A stretch of 64,000 nucleotides of DNA from Acanthornis magna. Its lineage: Eukaryota > Chordata > Aves > Passeriformes > Acanthizidae. The notes below the pieces were generated by a model. The model had not been told where the DNA came from, made no database searches, and saw nothing but the letters and a program-made list of their open reading frames with translations. This document shows, in pieces, positions 13,386 through 29,200 of the stretch (positions within the stretch are counted from its first letter, which is position 1; every line of letters starts with the position of its first letter). A program made the position numbers and the translations under genes. Where the stretch lies: NCBI GenBank assembly GCA_036785705.1, contig JAWUZG010000001.1, forward strand, positions 8,680,001-8,744,000. Reading direction: 5' to 3'.

Positions 13386-14579
13386 TGCTAAATTTGAATT
13401 GATTAACATGCAGGTCTTCTTCAGGATCACGTTTACCAACAACCTGCTATTAATGCAGTTTTGAAAAACATTTTCAGAAATCTGGAATTCATTCTTTTGC
13501 TTCTACAGTTTGTTTTTTAATAGGGATACATCAGAGAAATTGCTGGTATTGCACACTTAGGGGAAACACTTTTATTTTTCATGACCATTGGCAAGAAGGG
13601 GCTTATGCCATTGTGGTTTATGTTGTTGTTATGAGAATTGTCATAAACACTTGAGCTTCTGGCTTTGTAGCACATCTAAAATCACTTTACTTGAAAATTA
13701 TGTTTATTATTCTCTTCAGCTGGAAATTCAGTAGATCAAGACAAATGTGGTGTTTCTCTGCTTAATGCAGTTAGTAATTTGACAAGATAGGTATAATTTC
13801 CCGTACATTTCAGTTCCTCACAGTAACAGTGTTCCAGAGTGATTTGGCAAACAAACAAAAGAGCTAATTAAGTATTGTGGATTTTTTCTAAGGCAAAGTG
13901 TATACAAGGTCATACCAAGGGCTCAGCTGAAGTTTATTAAAGATTAGCAGTCTGTTTCTGCAGGAGGGATCCCTCCAGCTACTGTAATGTATGACAGCCT
14001 GGCGTACCATCTTCCACAACAAGCTGTTATACAGAGCAGAATTGCAGAACAAATTTTCAGTCGATTGTCTAATAAAATGGCCTCATATATTAAAGGCATT
14101 TTTCTCTTTACATTTTGTTACATTTGGAACGGATAAGCAAAATAAGATATGATTTGCTTCCATGCTTTTGGAAAATTACTCTAGAACTAAGTCATTACAC
14201 AAAAAGGACTATGTTATTCCTGTCCTCGTCATTTACACTGAAAATCCTTGGGCCAAACACACGCCTTTGCTTTTGAAGTTACCTCATGCAATAGGAATCA
14301 ATCTGTGAATCCAAATACAAATCAGCTAAATATGTATGAAGATGTTTGGATAGTGGTGTGCCATGTTTTCTCTTAACTTACCAAAAAAAAGTAATAATTG
14401 AAATATTTATAACATGCCCGTAAGCATGGAGCACTGAATCCTGTGAGCACACTCTGTGAGTTTGGACCATGCAGGGAGTAAGGCCTTTACTTCGAATTTC
14501 CTGACTATCATACAGACTGTACAGGAGCATGACTAGTGCAATATTGTCCTTGTGAAGCTGCTAAAGAGTGTAAAATACA
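13386..14579. other. Intron between two CR1 copies, nothing identifiable
   Basis: This is AT-rich sequence without recognisable coding or repeat content. The two flanking CR1 copies are both on the minus strand but come from overlapping parts of the element, so they are separate insertions. Confidence 0.5.
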
Positions 14580-14962
14580 GATTCCAGATGGTTCTCCACA
14601 CCCTCTCTGGGCATCCTGTTCCAGTTCTTGGTCACTGCACTGGAAGAAGTTCTTCCACATATTTAGATGGAACTTCCTGTGCATCAGACATTGCCTTGTG
14701 TCTTAGTGGTTGGCACCACTGGGCAGAGCCTGGCTTTATCCTCTTGGCATCCCCTTGTTGGATATTTATACACATTAATGACGACCCCTCTCAGTTGTTT
14801 CCTCAAGGCTGAACAGCCCAACTCCCTCAGCCTTCACTCATCAGAGAGATTTTCAAAACCCCCAGTCCTCCTTGTTGCCCTCCACTGTGTCTGCTCCAGG
14901 AGCTCTGGGTCTCTCTTGTGCTGAGGAGCCCAGAACTCAACACACTACTCCAGAGGGACAGA
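14580..14962 (-). mobile_element. CR1 LINE fragment
   Basis: The + strand reads CCACACCCTCTCTGGGCATCCTGTTCCAG, then ATTTAGATGGAACTTCCTGTG, GGCTGAACAGCCCAACTCC, and finally CTCCAGGAGCTCTGGGTCTC with AGAACTCAACAC. These are in the order expected for the reverse complement of a CR1 3' region and the end of its reverse-transcriptase frame. The extreme 3' end is missing on the left. Confidence 0.92.
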
Positions 14963-16315
<1,353 letters not shown>

Positions 16316-19063
16316 TAATTTTATGGAATTGCACTGGGACATCCTGTTAGAAATGTGTCATTGCTACTGTTATCAGAAATTTGCGAAGAGCCATATGGCC
16401 ATTATGAAAATATTTTCATATGTAAAAGTTAAATGCAGATGGATTCATTGTAATTTTGGTATATTATAGTGGTTAAGAGAAACATGATAATACATTGCAC
16501 TTACAGGACAGAAACACTATTCCTTTACACCAAATACTCAAGAATTATTAAATATTCCACAGAATTTCAGGAAACAGCTGCTTTTCCAACATAGGACAAA
16601 CACATTCTACAACAGAAATCAGGTGTAAGGAGTGACACTTTTCCTTTGCATGCATGATCCCACAAATATCCATCTATATCAGAAGTCGAAACCTCTCTAC
16701 TTAAGTAACAGAGGAAGAATTTGCTATGTGGTGTCTTACAGGCTTTGTAAAGTTATTGAAAAGAACTCATTAGTTTTGTAATATGGCAGAGGGATAGGAA
16801 GTGTCCTAATGTCAGTATTAAAAATGCCTGTCTATGGGATAAGGAGCCAGCAGCTTACTGCATAGCATTGCTTCCCAGGAGAAATGGTGATTCATCTGAT
16901 TTTAAATCTTTTCCAAAACACAGCTATCCTAAAAGTGAAACTATTGTAAAGAGGTGGGTAGTTACACAGCAGGGTATTTTAATAAAACCAGAATAATGAT
17001 ATTCTATTTTAAACCAGATGTTTCTTGCAAATACACTAGTATTTTAAATAATTGGGTAATGGATAGTGATTTTTTTATTGCAATATTCAGAATTAGAGGG
17101 AACACACTCTATAGGAAAAATATGACCCACATGTATGGGAATACCTGGGTGAGTAGAGCCATTTTACAGAAATCAGCCCCATATTTTCACCTTGTAGCAA
17201 AAGAAGCAATGAAGACCTTTTTGTCCTGACTTTGCCCCTGTCAAGCAAAGCATCTGAAGATAAATAAGAAGCTATTCACCCCAAAAAATCATTGGCTGTG
17301 TTATAAATAGCAGTAAAGAAGGTAATTCTTTCCCACCTAATCAGCACAAAGTACCCATTGTGAAGTAAATAAATTTTCATTAGGAGTTATATCAATACAG
17401 AACTTGTAACAAAGATTTCCATTAAAGAAGGTCAAATAAAGGAAAGTATGTAATCTTTCAGGTTCCTACTTTTTTCGCCACTGTCTGACATGTAATGGTA
17501 CAAGTTACCTAAACATTAATACAACACCACCATTTTACATTTATCACAGGTTAATTAAATAACAAGCCTTTCTTGAAGTCTTTATGTTACCTTAGGTGTT
17601 TGAAAGTAACTTTAGAAGAGCTTAAGTGTAGCCCAGGTCTGTCATTGCTTGACCATGTAATTTCATTAGTTTGCAGCAAGTTTGTAGAGATTGAACTGCT
17701 ACGTTAAATTAATTCACAGAGTTCTTCTGTCCCTGGAGGGATACTGAGATGTGTCTTTTAATACCAGCTAGCAGAGCTGAGTGGACAGCAAGGTGAAAGA
17801 TTGGTTGAGGAATTCTGAATAACTCCTCAAACCAGCTGAGGACCTTGTTGAAGAGAGCTCCAAAGTCGTGACTGTGCAGTGTCTGTCTCATCATTTGCTT
17901 ATCACAGGTGACAAGTTCACTGGAGCCAAAGAAGTCAGAAACTAAACATAAAACTAAACTCAACAGACCAATTCTGCCTAAATCCTGTCTTTGAGTCCCA
18001 GGTTTCCTGATCACTGGATGTGCATTCTGACAAATAACAGATAATATATTATCTGCTTATCTCTTGTGGGAAGTAATAGGTAACACATGAGTAAATATAA
18101 CTATTTTACAGATGCTATTTCTCCTGTTCCCATGCAAAGACTTTTGAACCAGACCATACAAAGTTACACCCCCAGTTTCCTGGTTAATTCTTGTCTGTAA
18201 CACCTTTGCGTGTAAAAGGTGAAGAAAGTAAAATTCTTTGTGGAAGAATTTTACTAATCATTCCGTCACAAGTTTTCCTGAGCACATTAGGACTGCAGTG
18301 ATTAAGTTTACTGGCGGCAATTGTACCAACGAGAGCAAAGAAATTTTGGATTTCCCTCATAAAAAGAACATGATTTTTTTAATTCTTGCATGGATCGAGC
18401 AACTTAGGTGAGCATGCATACTCTGGGAGATGGATTTTCCTCTCTTTATCAACACTGGTTATCAGATTTCTGAAACAAATTAGCCTTCTTTTTAATGGTT
18501 CTCAGTGTTAATAGATTGGTTTGAAGATTTATTTATTCTTTTTTTTTTCTTTTAAGAAAATAATTATGTATTTAGCTCAGTTTCTATATAGTGTAGCTGA
18601 GTCAGTCTGTGCTGATTATCTAACCACAACCACTTTGAACTGGTTCATTTCTACTAGAAAAATGTTTTAAAGAATGAGGGATTTCTGATTGAGTTGAGAT
18701 AAAAAGACAGACTGTGTACTTGTGTTGTTTTTCATCAGTTTTTGACTAGAAGGTTTGTTTCAGTCGATTTGTCTTCTACTGTGTGAATTCCAAAGAGAAT
18801 CTGGAACATGCAGGTAAGCCAGAGGAGAAGGAGGTCAGGTGGAGACTTACCTGACACGGAGTGTTTGTATTGTTTGTTGTAGTACTTGGTATTGTTGGGA
18901 GTGGGATATTTTCTCATAGTAATGATAAAACCAGTGAGAACAACCAACAAAACGTTTTGTTCTGTTGAAGCAAATAGGAGTTGTGATTCCAACCTGGACA
19001 GGATATAATCTAAAAGTGAAAGGGGCATACATTCTTAGAAAGGCAGAGTTGTATAGGTTTTTT

Positions 19064-19080
19064 TGTTGTTGTTGTTGTTT
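19064..19080. repeat. (GTT)n microsatellite
   Basis: Five GTT units flanked by poly-T on both sides. Confidence 0.85.
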
Positions 19081-20108
19081 TTAAGGACATACTATTTTTT
19101 TTTTTAGTTTTAAAATAGACTTTTAAGTTATAAATTCTTTAGAATTAAAAATAGGATACTCTGTGACCTCCTTCCTACTTTAGGCTTTTATTACGCCTTT
19201 CTTTGTCTACCACTTTTGTGATGACTGTGAATGACTGTAGTATTCCAAAGTACTGTAGAAAAGCAATAGTATGTTCATGATAAAAACTCCACAAATCTCT
19301 TCTTTTAGCAGTTTTGCAAATACAAAAATACTTCATTTCAGTGGGACTAAATCCATTATTATTTTGACCTTCTCTACTAATGTCTTTTTGAGCAACTGCT
19401 GGGAAGAAAGCTGTCTTTATAGGTATGAATTATTTTAAACATGCATGATATTCCATAAACAGTTGCTGTGTTTTGCAGCTTACTTGTGGCAGAGTTCCCT
19501 GTCAATCTAGGTAATATTATTCAATGCAGAACAAGAGAAAGAATACAAGAGTCAGTTCTACTCTCACTCAGATTAACGGTTGAAGTCACATTAACTTCAG
19601 TGACATTGTCATTGAGTTTTGAATTTGTAGTAAAATTAAAAATTTTATTATCCACATCTATATAAAATCTAAAATTTATTATACACCAGCACCTTGCTAT
19701 TTGAGGCAGGGGCTGTTTGCCTGAAGCACATCAAACATTTATTTCAAGGTCAATGTGTAATAGCACAGCCAAATCCTAAAGGTTTCACTTCGTTTGCTTT
19801 TTAGTAGAATTTCAGTTTACTGTACTGATTAAAGGAACTCTGAATTGGCTCAAAATGATAACTTCATTATCCAATATACTTTTTTAGATAACATAACCAT
19901 GGTTCTGTAACCAGAGGAAGGAGCTGTTCCTGTGCAGAATGAAAGCCACTGCCATGCAGACTCACGTAACACAGGAACACGTGCCCCAGCAAAATAATCC
20001 ACATTCCTTCCCTAGTTTCTGCAACGAAGCTCAAAAATGGTCCTTGAATTGACACAGTGTGTCAATATATAATATGCAGAATAACAAACCTATGATGAGC
20101 AGACAAAT

Positions 20109-20140
20109 TGTGTGTATATGTGTGTATATATGTGTGTGTA
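20109..20140. repeat. TG/TA dinucleotide microsatellite
   Basis: A compound TGTGTATA-type tract of about 32 bases, interrupted by TA units. Confidence 0.9.
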
Positions 20141-23100
20141 CTTTTACAGCGTCTCCAGTAGGAGGCTTGGCTCAGCACACTGTCATCTCTCTGAGATGTC
20201 AAAACCTGCATGGAGACTTCATGGATCGTTGGCATCAAATGTTGTTCCCATCTCCTTATTAGATCAGCAAAATTTCTCAGCCAGTGCAGTGTATCAGTAG
20301 ACCAAAAATGTACTTGAACTGTATATTGCTTAAGAATGTCAATGCTTATTAGCAGGAATGTAACAGCTTCAATATTTCCAAAACCCAGATATGTTGAGGC
20401 ACATGATTGAAGGTTATGGCAAGACATCATTATGAAGTGTTAATAATGTAAGAGTTTAAGTGCAATGCATGCTCTGGGTAGAATTGCCTCTTAAAAGTGA
20501 CATATGCAGTGGCAGTATCAGAAATAACAAGAAATGTTCAGTGTATAAATACTGTAAGAAAAAGAATCATGGTTGTTGGCAATCCATAAGGATAGAAATA
20601 TATTTCTAAGACATTAAAGCAAGAGGGATTTTAGTAATGTGGAGCTCTGTAACAAATGAAAACATAAAAAAAAGCCTGTTCATAACTGTCAAAGATATGG
20701 CAAAAATAAGAACATAAATTAATTCGACCAGTACACCTGTGGATAGAGTACAAAGTAGAACTCTTTTTTTTTCTATCAAATTCTTGTTTGCCTCAGAAAA
20801 TCTCCATAACAGTTGCTTTGTAAAAGACATCTTATTTGCTGTTAATATCATAGTCCTGAATTTATTCAATGAAAAGCAATGATTTTAGTTATTGTGCCAT
20901 TAATTTTGTCAAAAATCCACTTTTTATTATTTGTTTGATTGCTTGGAATTGTCTCAAATTCATTCGCTGGTGAAAATTCCAAGATCACTATTTAACCACT
21001 GACATGATCATGGACCTTCCTTGGCCCCACTGAATTCCATGGTAAATTTCCAGCTGGCTTAAAAGAAAACAGAATTTCACCCATATTTTTTTCACTGATG
21101 GAGTATTACTTGGCAGAAGGGCGAGTGTTAGCTGCGATTTCCTTAACTTTTCAGAAATCTGTAATTTTTAAGTCTTAAAAAAACAGGTTGGATACCTCCC
21201 ATGGGTGAAACCTTAGTGTTTTGTATTGTTTGTTTATTTGAGGACAAAACTTCGAGATGTTTTAAGCACAGTTGTAAGGGGTCAGCATTATAATGAGCTC
21301 CGCTGGGGAAGAGAATGTGGGTCATGACCAATTCTTGTCTGTGACTCTTCCAACATCTTTCAATAAGCAACACTGGGAGGTGCTCTGATTCCATTCACCT
21401 GGAGACAGTCCCCATACTGTCTCCTTAAGAAGACATTCAGTTTTACATTGCCTTTCATTTCTTTTCTCAAGCCGAATTTAGCCTAAATGATCTAAACCCT
21501 TCTGTTCAGCTAATGCATTTTCAATTAACATTTCATTTTAATATCTGTAAATTTAAAAAAATGAGTTAAGGACTGCTTCATGTAGGCAATGGAGATTTTA
21601 ATTACTGCTTTGTGGTGAAAATGGCTTTATAAAGAGCTGGTGTTTGATTCCAGTAGTTTTGATTCCATTCTTCCTTGTAAAAATTGTAAGGTATTCAAAA
21701 TTCCACCCACTTACTGTATGCAGTGTTCCCTTGTGTGCAGGACATCCTGAGCACTCCACAGCAGATGGATACAAAGGAAATTAATCAACATAAAGATAAT
21801 AAAATGCTACCCTCCTAAGACCTAAACACAATAGTTAATAAAAAAATTTTCTGATTTGAAATGGAAAACAAAGGATTCATGAGGATAGATGTATAGAGAT
21901 AAAAATAGAAGTAGTCCTTCAAAAGCCTTGTCTTTTAACAGCAGAAAGTGTTTTCAAGGGCATAGAAGAATAAAAAGAGATGGAGATATTTGATAGTAAA
22001 AATCATACTCCTGTTGAAAGTGCCTCTTGAAGAGGTAGATCTTTATATTAATATGATGCCCACATTTCACCCCCATATTCAGAGAACATGTAACTGTGGA
22101 TTTTTCAACATTTAGGTCAACAAATAGGAGCAGAAATGTTAACTACAGTCAGTGACTTCTTGATCTGATTGGGTTCTTGCACCTGTTCTTTATTAGTAAG
22201 ATTGTATTGGCTTTGTTGTGTTTCCTCTCTTACTTTGGGGCAGAGCACAAATTCTAGAGGTCTGTGTGCTCCAGAAACCCTCTCTGCTTGGACAGGCTCA
22301 CTGAAACAATTGTCAAGGTACTTTATTTTGAATCAAAGCTAGATCAGCACCCAGAGGATCTCAACTGCAGGGAAATCAAAAAAGAAATTTTGCCTTCATG
22401 CCTTTTTCCAAGCTGGGTTCACCATGTGTGAGCTCAGCCCAAGACCTTAGCCCTAATCTTTAGAATTCTGTGTAGTCACTGCCAGAAAGGTATTAACAAA
22501 CTGAAGTGTCCAGGCAAAAGTAATGCAAATTACCAGGAGAGCTGTAGGAATAAATTTAGAGAACTCATCAGACACAGCTTTGTTGAGTAATGATTGAGAA
22601 GCTCAGAGGATTTAGAATGTGTGAACCCAATGGATGAATAAAGATAATTCAAAGTTGGGCAAATAAGTAACCAGGGCTAATGTGATGAAGCTGGCATAGA
22701 TGAACATTTCAATTTAATATTTGGAAAAAAATTCTCATACTGATGTGATTTAAATGCTAGAATAACCTCCAGAGGTGGAGATCCAAGTTTCATCTCTTAG
22801 AAATTTTAAAAGTAGTTATTAGTAGAAATATTCCTGCACTAGTAGAGGGATTAATTAAAGGCTGTAGTGTAGTATTGTATGCTTCAGTATAGTATATATT
22901 AATGCTGCCTGTGTGACACATTAGGTTTTGATTGTGGGGTTTTTTTATAAAGCAGGTCACAACCAGTTCATGTTTGCATTTCCGTTACGTTTCTAACTGA
23001 ACTTTGCCTGCAGTACATATTGTGTAGTTTTAGTTTGAATGCAAACTGTGCTGGAAAAAAAATCAAACTGTACAGCCTGAGTTATCAGGCTATCACACTG

Positions 23101-23619
23101 ATAAGGCACATGTACCTATAGTTATTACAAAAGATGTAAAAGAATTTAACATTCAAATTACAAATCATTATGATGTGTTCTGGAGACATGTTTAGCTACA
23201 TTGCTACATTGCTTACAGAGATCTCAATTTTTCAATGTGTTACTGGAAAGACACAATATTTGTTATGTCCAGTTTACATGTATTTATCGTGATGTTATGT
23301 TTTTGTGAAGCTCCTCTGGATTTTATATCCTCTCAGATACTACACATTCATATTTATGATATTCCTCATTATTAAGCTTCAGATGAAAAATGGTCACCTT
23401 CCTGTATCAAATAGTATTCTGCTAAATACCGTAAACTGCAGTCCAAAAAGTGTTTGGGAGGTTCTTTGGAAAACTAATTAAGAAAATCCCCTTTCTGTTT
23501 CTCACAATCTCAGAATTTTCCAAAAATATTGAAGCCCTTATATTTTCTAAACACAAGATACACTGAAGCTTCCACAATACCTATCTATTAACATCTTCTT
23601 ATGAAGCAAATATTATGGA

Positions 23620-24240
23620 TTTTTTTCTGAGTATGTTCCCTAAATCCTTCTTGTCTTTTTTGAAGACTAACAAGCACCTTCTCAAGTGCCACCTTTGCTC
23701 TCTTAATCACAACTTTTCAAACATGATAGAGAATGGTCCCCAAACAACATCAAGCCAGTTCCCTGGCATTTTCAGATGCATCCTATCCAGTCCTATGGAT
23801 GGATGCTCAGCTGACCAATTTAGTCCCTAATTTGATCCTTCTGTACCATGGGTAGTACTGTCTCTGCCATTCTTGGCCCCTAAGCAAAGAGCTGAATGGC
23901 CTGGGAGCAAGCAGCAGTAAAGGCTGAGGGAATGAAGATATTGAGCCCATCAGATTACCCTTTCCCACGCTCTCCGTCACTTGGTCACCTGTCACACCAG
24001 CCCACGCTCTCCCTGCTCTTCTTTAGTTGCTGCTGTGGCTGTAGAAAGCTCTCCTGTTGCCCTTGATGTCCTTCAGCAGTCTCAACTCCAGCTTTCCTAA
24101 ATCTGCCCTGTGGATGCAGGAAACGATTCTTTATTTCTCCTTGTTTGCCTGTCTGTGCTTCTGCCTTTCTGACACACCTGTAGTGAGGAGGAGTTTCCTG
24201 GGAGCAAAACTGACCCTCAAAGCCTTCCTTTGTTTGCACA
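23620..24240 (-). mobile_element. CR1 LINE ORF2 remnant (region upstream of the reverse-transcriptase core)
   Basis: This is a decayed stretch of CR1 ORF2, read on the minus strand in several frames. From right to left it shows GHQGQQESF and KKSRESVG with the spacing of the CR1 motif DIKDNKKSF...KRKTRENVG. Next come GVTGDQVTE for GDLVT, DQIRD and IHP for the DQVRDHL...HP segment, RELA, and finally VFKKDKKDLGN for VFKKGKKEDPGN. The order and spacing match the linker between endonuclease and reverse transcriptase in chicken-type CR1 as I remember it. Frameshifts and stops are numerous, so it is a dead copy. It lacks the 3' end, which is unusual for a LINE and suggests the copy was broken later. 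Confidence 0.85.
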
Positions 24241-26024
24241 GTGTTCTATAAAATCAGGCTAAGGGTTCTGTATACTAGCAAGGATTACAGTTTCTGTATT
24301 TCTGTTCTTTCAGCAGAAATTGCTTTGCAGCAAGAAACAAAAAATTCTATTTTATGGTCTTGGAAGGAATTGGGGGGTGAGGGGAGGGTATTAAATCTTG
24401 CTTTGATTACTCTGTTTCAATAGCAAGGTATTGTAAGGCTTTGCAGTCCTGCATGCAACCCTGGTCATGGTTGCTATGGAGGACTCCAGACAGGTGAACA
24501 AAAGTGTGCATCCTTCTGCCTGCTGGCGCAAAATAAGACAGGAAGCATCCTGTCGGGATAGCATTAAGATAATGAAGGACTCTGAGAGAAGTAGGTTGTG
24601 CCAAGTGCGAAATAATGCAGTATGAGTGTGGGAAGAAGGCCTGGATTTGTATGGTTAATTGAAAAGAAGGATTCAGCTACTGATACAGCTTTTTCTGCAG
24701 TAGAGTTACATTACTTCCCAAGTGAGCTAATTAAAGCAAGATAAAAGACCAAAAAAACACAAGCACCAAAAGAAGTGTTTGTGTTTCAAAGCAAGGAGTT
24801 TCTGATTAAAAACAAAACAAAAAACCCTGAAGATATTAAAAACAAATGAACAGAACCTTTCAAGTGTACGGAAATCTGTATATTTGTTTTACACTGTTTT
24901 CAAAAATAATGACTCTATGTTTTACCTTGTGTAAATGAAAGCATAAATAGAGCTACAGGGGAGTTTGGCCAATGGAAGGTTCTCCTTGTATTTCCAAAAA
25001 AAATAGTGGAGAAGCAATCAGAAATCAAGGTCAAATATTCTGCTAGAGAATTAAATATAAAGCACAGGTGATGACCTACATTTACAGTAATTTTATTTTT
25101 TGCATACAGCAAAAAGGCCCAAGAATATAGAAAAAGTTTCAAAAGATACTACTGATGCAGCAGAAAGCTACGCCTGCATAAGGAAAGTGCACCAGCACTG
25201 AAAGTGGTGCCGGGGAGGTGCCACAGTCTGCAAAATGAGGGACTCTTCAGGATTTAGATATGTGTTTCCTACTCAATTAAGAGTAGGTCATCACCATCAC
25301 CATCAGTCATCACCAGGAAGAGATAGGATGCAGGATAGCCATGACCATGGCAGGTTGATATCTGACGTGGTTTAGAGCATCCTCAAGGCTGCTGAAGATC
25401 AGAGGAATGCAAAGACAAAAATCTTGCTTTGATCTAAGTTCACCACCAAATTATGTTACATACTCTAGGAATGAATTCAGGACTCCAGGAGAAAAAAATC
25501 TACAATTAAAAAAAAAAAATCTTTAAGGTCTTCTGAATTGCATAGCCATGTGCCTGATAAGAATACTGAACTTTCACATTGGTGATGGGGAATCAAATAC
25601 TTTTTCTGTCTGTGGGTAGACACATTTGCAGGGTCTTCCACAGACATTGAGGTCGATTGTAGGGAAATTATACCATTGTTCTCCCTCTGTGTTCTGTGCA
25701 TATGAATGCTCTTTCCTAATAAGGTTTTAGGAGCTTTAGATGAAAGAATTGTTGCTATTTGTATTCAGGTGTTGTCAGAGAATCCCAGGCATTGACTGGA
25801 AATCATTGCCTAGGTGCTGCAAAAGCAGAGAAAAAATAGAGAAAGCGCTTTCTTTTGGGAATTTACGAGTATCTGTAAGGTGAAGGGCAGCTGTGAAAGC
25901 AGGCAGTAGGGAAAGCAGCTGAGTGCCAAACACTGGGTGTCCATGGACCAGCGCTGCCACTGCTGCACAGCTGTGCATCGGAACACTTAGAGAGAGATGA
26001 AGGAGGTGAGAAAGAGGTAAAGAG
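24241..26024. other. Intron, nothing identifiable
   Basis: This is AT-rich, with a short CATCACCATCACCATC run near 25293 and a poly-A of about 12 at 25508. The 149-codon minus frame at 25775-26224 runs antisense into the CR1 copy at 26025 and is not a gene. Confidence 0.5.
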
Positions 26025-26270
26025 AGGTATTGAAGAGGCATTGGGCACAAACAGAAACACATGTTCTGTCTGAATATTATAAAATTAATTTTACTGTGAA
26101 AGTGACCAAATGCTGGCACAGGTTGCCCAAGGAGGTTGTGGAGTCTCCATCTTTGGAGATACTCAAAAGCTCCCCATGGGCAGCCTGCTCCCAGTGACCC
26201 TCCTTCATCAGTGAGGCTGGACAAAATGATCTCTGGAAGTCCCCTCCAACTTCATGTGCCTGAAGTTGGT
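26025..26270 (+). mobile_element. CR1 LINE fragment, end of ORF2 and 3' UTR
   Basis: From about 26037 the sequence reads GGCATTGGGCACAAACAGAAACACATG, the end of CR1 ORF2. Then TTTTACTGTGAAAGTGACC, GCACAGGTTGCCCAAGGAGG and TTGTGGAGTCTCCATC follow, ending in the 3' UTR with CCCCTCCAACTTCATG. It lies on the same strand as MAGI2. The terminal ATTCTGTG-type octamer repeat is absent. Confidence 0.92.
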
Positions 26271-29200
26271 GACATCATAGCGTGGCTATAAATAATTCTT
26301 CCTGAGGGCACATCAGGAACAGCAGGAGATACAAAGAGATTTTGTAAGAGTGGGTGCTAACAAGAACAGAAAAGGTAAAGCAAATGCTGAGTTGGATGAG
26401 GAGTTATGCAAGTGGGAAGATAATGTCAGTATGGAAAATAAGTGAGGAAGGGAAAAAAGATGGGTGCAGTGGTGTATAAAAGGCTGCTGATAAATTAGTC
26501 AAAAGTGGCAAAGTGTTTAAAAGGTAGGTAAATACAGCGAGGATTGAATGGCTCTTGCAGCTGGGAGTTGAGGGTTCTCTCACTCTGAGGAGCTGGAAGA
26601 TCCCACTGCTGGGGAGATCTGGAACTGGTGTAGCTCACAGCTGCTTTCTAGCCCAGTTTAATAAATAATAGATCAACTTAATCCCATGTGAATGGAGAAG
26701 CTGAATGATTTCATCACTTAAAGCTTCACTTGGAGAGTTAATTCACAACTAAAAAACCTTAAAGCACAGATTCTGGTATGGAACAATATTATTGTCAGCA
26801 TTTTTAACACATTCTGTTAAAGACAATTATATCCAGTCTGGTTCATAATAACTCCGAAGGATTTATCTAAAGCAAGTTGGTTTCCTATTTTCTACTACAG
26901 TAGGCAGCATAGGCTGCGTGCTATCACAAAATATCCCATTAACAGTCTCCTGTAATAAGGCTTTGAAAGGCTTTTACACAGAGACAAGGAGGAAGGTGCA
27001 GGTCTTTCCTCCTTGCTTGCCCAGTGTGTGCCAGGCCTGTCAGAGACTCCACAGCAGAGACTGTGGAGCAAATCCTGCACTGTCACTGTTTCGAGGAGCA
27101 CTTCATTTGCTGTGGATAGACAAACTGTGACAAGGGAAGGAACATCCGGAGTCGGCACTTGGGATATGTCAGACATAAGTTGGCTTTACAAGTTTGACTT
27201 AACCAAAAGCCGCTGGCTGTTGTAACTTCGTAATTGAGAATCCTTTGAGAAAAATTCTGTCTCATCTCCTTGTGGAGATTTTGGTTGCAGGTACTTGTGT
27301 TGGTAATCCCTAGCACACATTTTGTTGTCATATTTTTCCCAGCTGTATTTGGATATTACTCTGCTGAGCATAGAAACTCTGCAGCTAAAAGAAATAGAAA
27401 TAAACCTTTTGCAGGCTACTGAAACTGTTATTAACTTTGGAAAACCTCTACTGCTCTCTGTGATAGGATAAAAATCTCTTGATCAATGAAAATTGAAATT
27501 AAAACTCTGACTGACTCAGCTGTAAGAAATATGAAAGAAGACAGATGGTACGAAGATGTGCATGATTATATGCTCAGTGGCAAAATTTAGCTGGAAAAAG
27601 AAAGGAAGGAAATCAAAGTGATAGAAATGAAGGAGCCGCCCCTATAACCCCATTTAATAATTTCCCTTCGTAATTTCACCTGGCAGTGCCTTTAGAGTCT
27701 CAGCCCCCAGCCTTTGGTGCCTCATTGCAACCCCCGCATTAAGGGCTTACCATCAGTGCCCGAGTGGCTTGTTCTGCCTAAAGGAATAACCTAGAGACAA
27801 AGACAGGATGCTTGGCTGATTAGGGTAAAGCAAGACTGGTTTGCCTTTTCCTCACTGGGATCATACTGGAGGGTGAGGTAGAAAGCACCAACAGGAGCAC
27901 AGTCAACAGGAGCTGCTTTGCGAGGAGGCTGAGCTGACCACGGAACAGTCACCCTCTTGCCTCACCTTTAATGCAAGCTCAGAGAGAGATATTTTTAGGG
28001 ACTATGAGGTGAAAATTTGATATTAATCTTCTATGTTGAGGGTTAGGTTGAATCAACTGGAGCAGAGCCTGCATCAGTGACCTTCTGGGCTTTCAGCAAG
28101 TTGAGGGGTTTTTTTTTTTGTTTTTTGGTTTTCTGTTTTGTCAGTTATGAGAAATTTCTTGCATCCTAAACTATTTTTGACCTTTGGTACTACTGATTTT
28201 GTCGGTGGAAGTCACATGGGGGGTAAAAACGAAAATCATTCCAAGCACAAGATTAAAAGATTATTATTAATTATTATTATTATTATTCCTAAGGAAAATC
28301 ATTATGTTTTTTGAACATTTCATCATTTATCCTTGTTGTATGTATATAGTGTGTTTGGTGTTTATCTTAAAGGGTACATGGCTTGTACAGAGCCTACTTT
28401 TTGCAGGTCTTCAAATGGTGAAACAGCTTATATGAACTCAAGAGACCCTTTTTTGAAGTGCGGCAATCCAATTAGATAAGCAAGATTTGGGAACAAACAT
28501 GTATCAAAGAGAGTAAATTTTTTGAGACAGGTTTTTTCCCTATAGGAACGCATTGTTCTGTCAAAATGCTCTAAATGTATATAAAAACTGTGGGGCTAAG
28601 AGGAGGGAATGGGGCTGTTTTGTTGTTTGAATTACAGTTTGCAGTTTCCACTGTTTTCAGCACTGCAATAACTTTTCAACTTGTAAGGATGATCTTTATT
28701 TAGATCTTTATTTGTAAAAAAGGTTTGGGCAAAGCACAGTGATATATTTTATAGTAGTCTTCATGCAGCTGACCTGCAATTTACAAAATAATTATGTTCC
28801 TTTGCTGCTTTATCTCATTCTTTCCACTCCTCATTCCAAAGATGCTCAGAAATAAATTGGTTTGTGGGATAGCATTTACTTTCAGAAGTGCCATTCCAAA
28901 TAAGTCATCAAGGCAAAAGAAGGTAAAAGAAACCAGCTGCTTCCAATGCCACCTTTGTATTTTTTGATTAGGCATGGAAAAAATTGTTCACAGCACCTTT
29001 ACTTTATCAACTGCAAAAGTTTTCATGATACATGTTACAAAGACACACACCATTCAGATAAAAAAAAAATACTGAATACCCTTCTTTCATTTCATTCTGT
29101 GCATTTGCATTGTATGAATGAGTCAGGAATTCACCAGGAAAAATAACATATGATTGAGAGGTGACTGAGAGTTTATTTGCAGTATGTAACATTAACTTTA

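Noticed and set aside
20062..20430. 122-codon minus-strand open frame
   Set aside because: Its end is encoded by the TG/TA microsatellite and the rest matches nothing I know.
25775..26224. 149-codon minus-strand open frame as a gene
   Set aside because: Its N-terminal half is antisense to the CR1 copy at 26025-26270, and the remainder has no motif.
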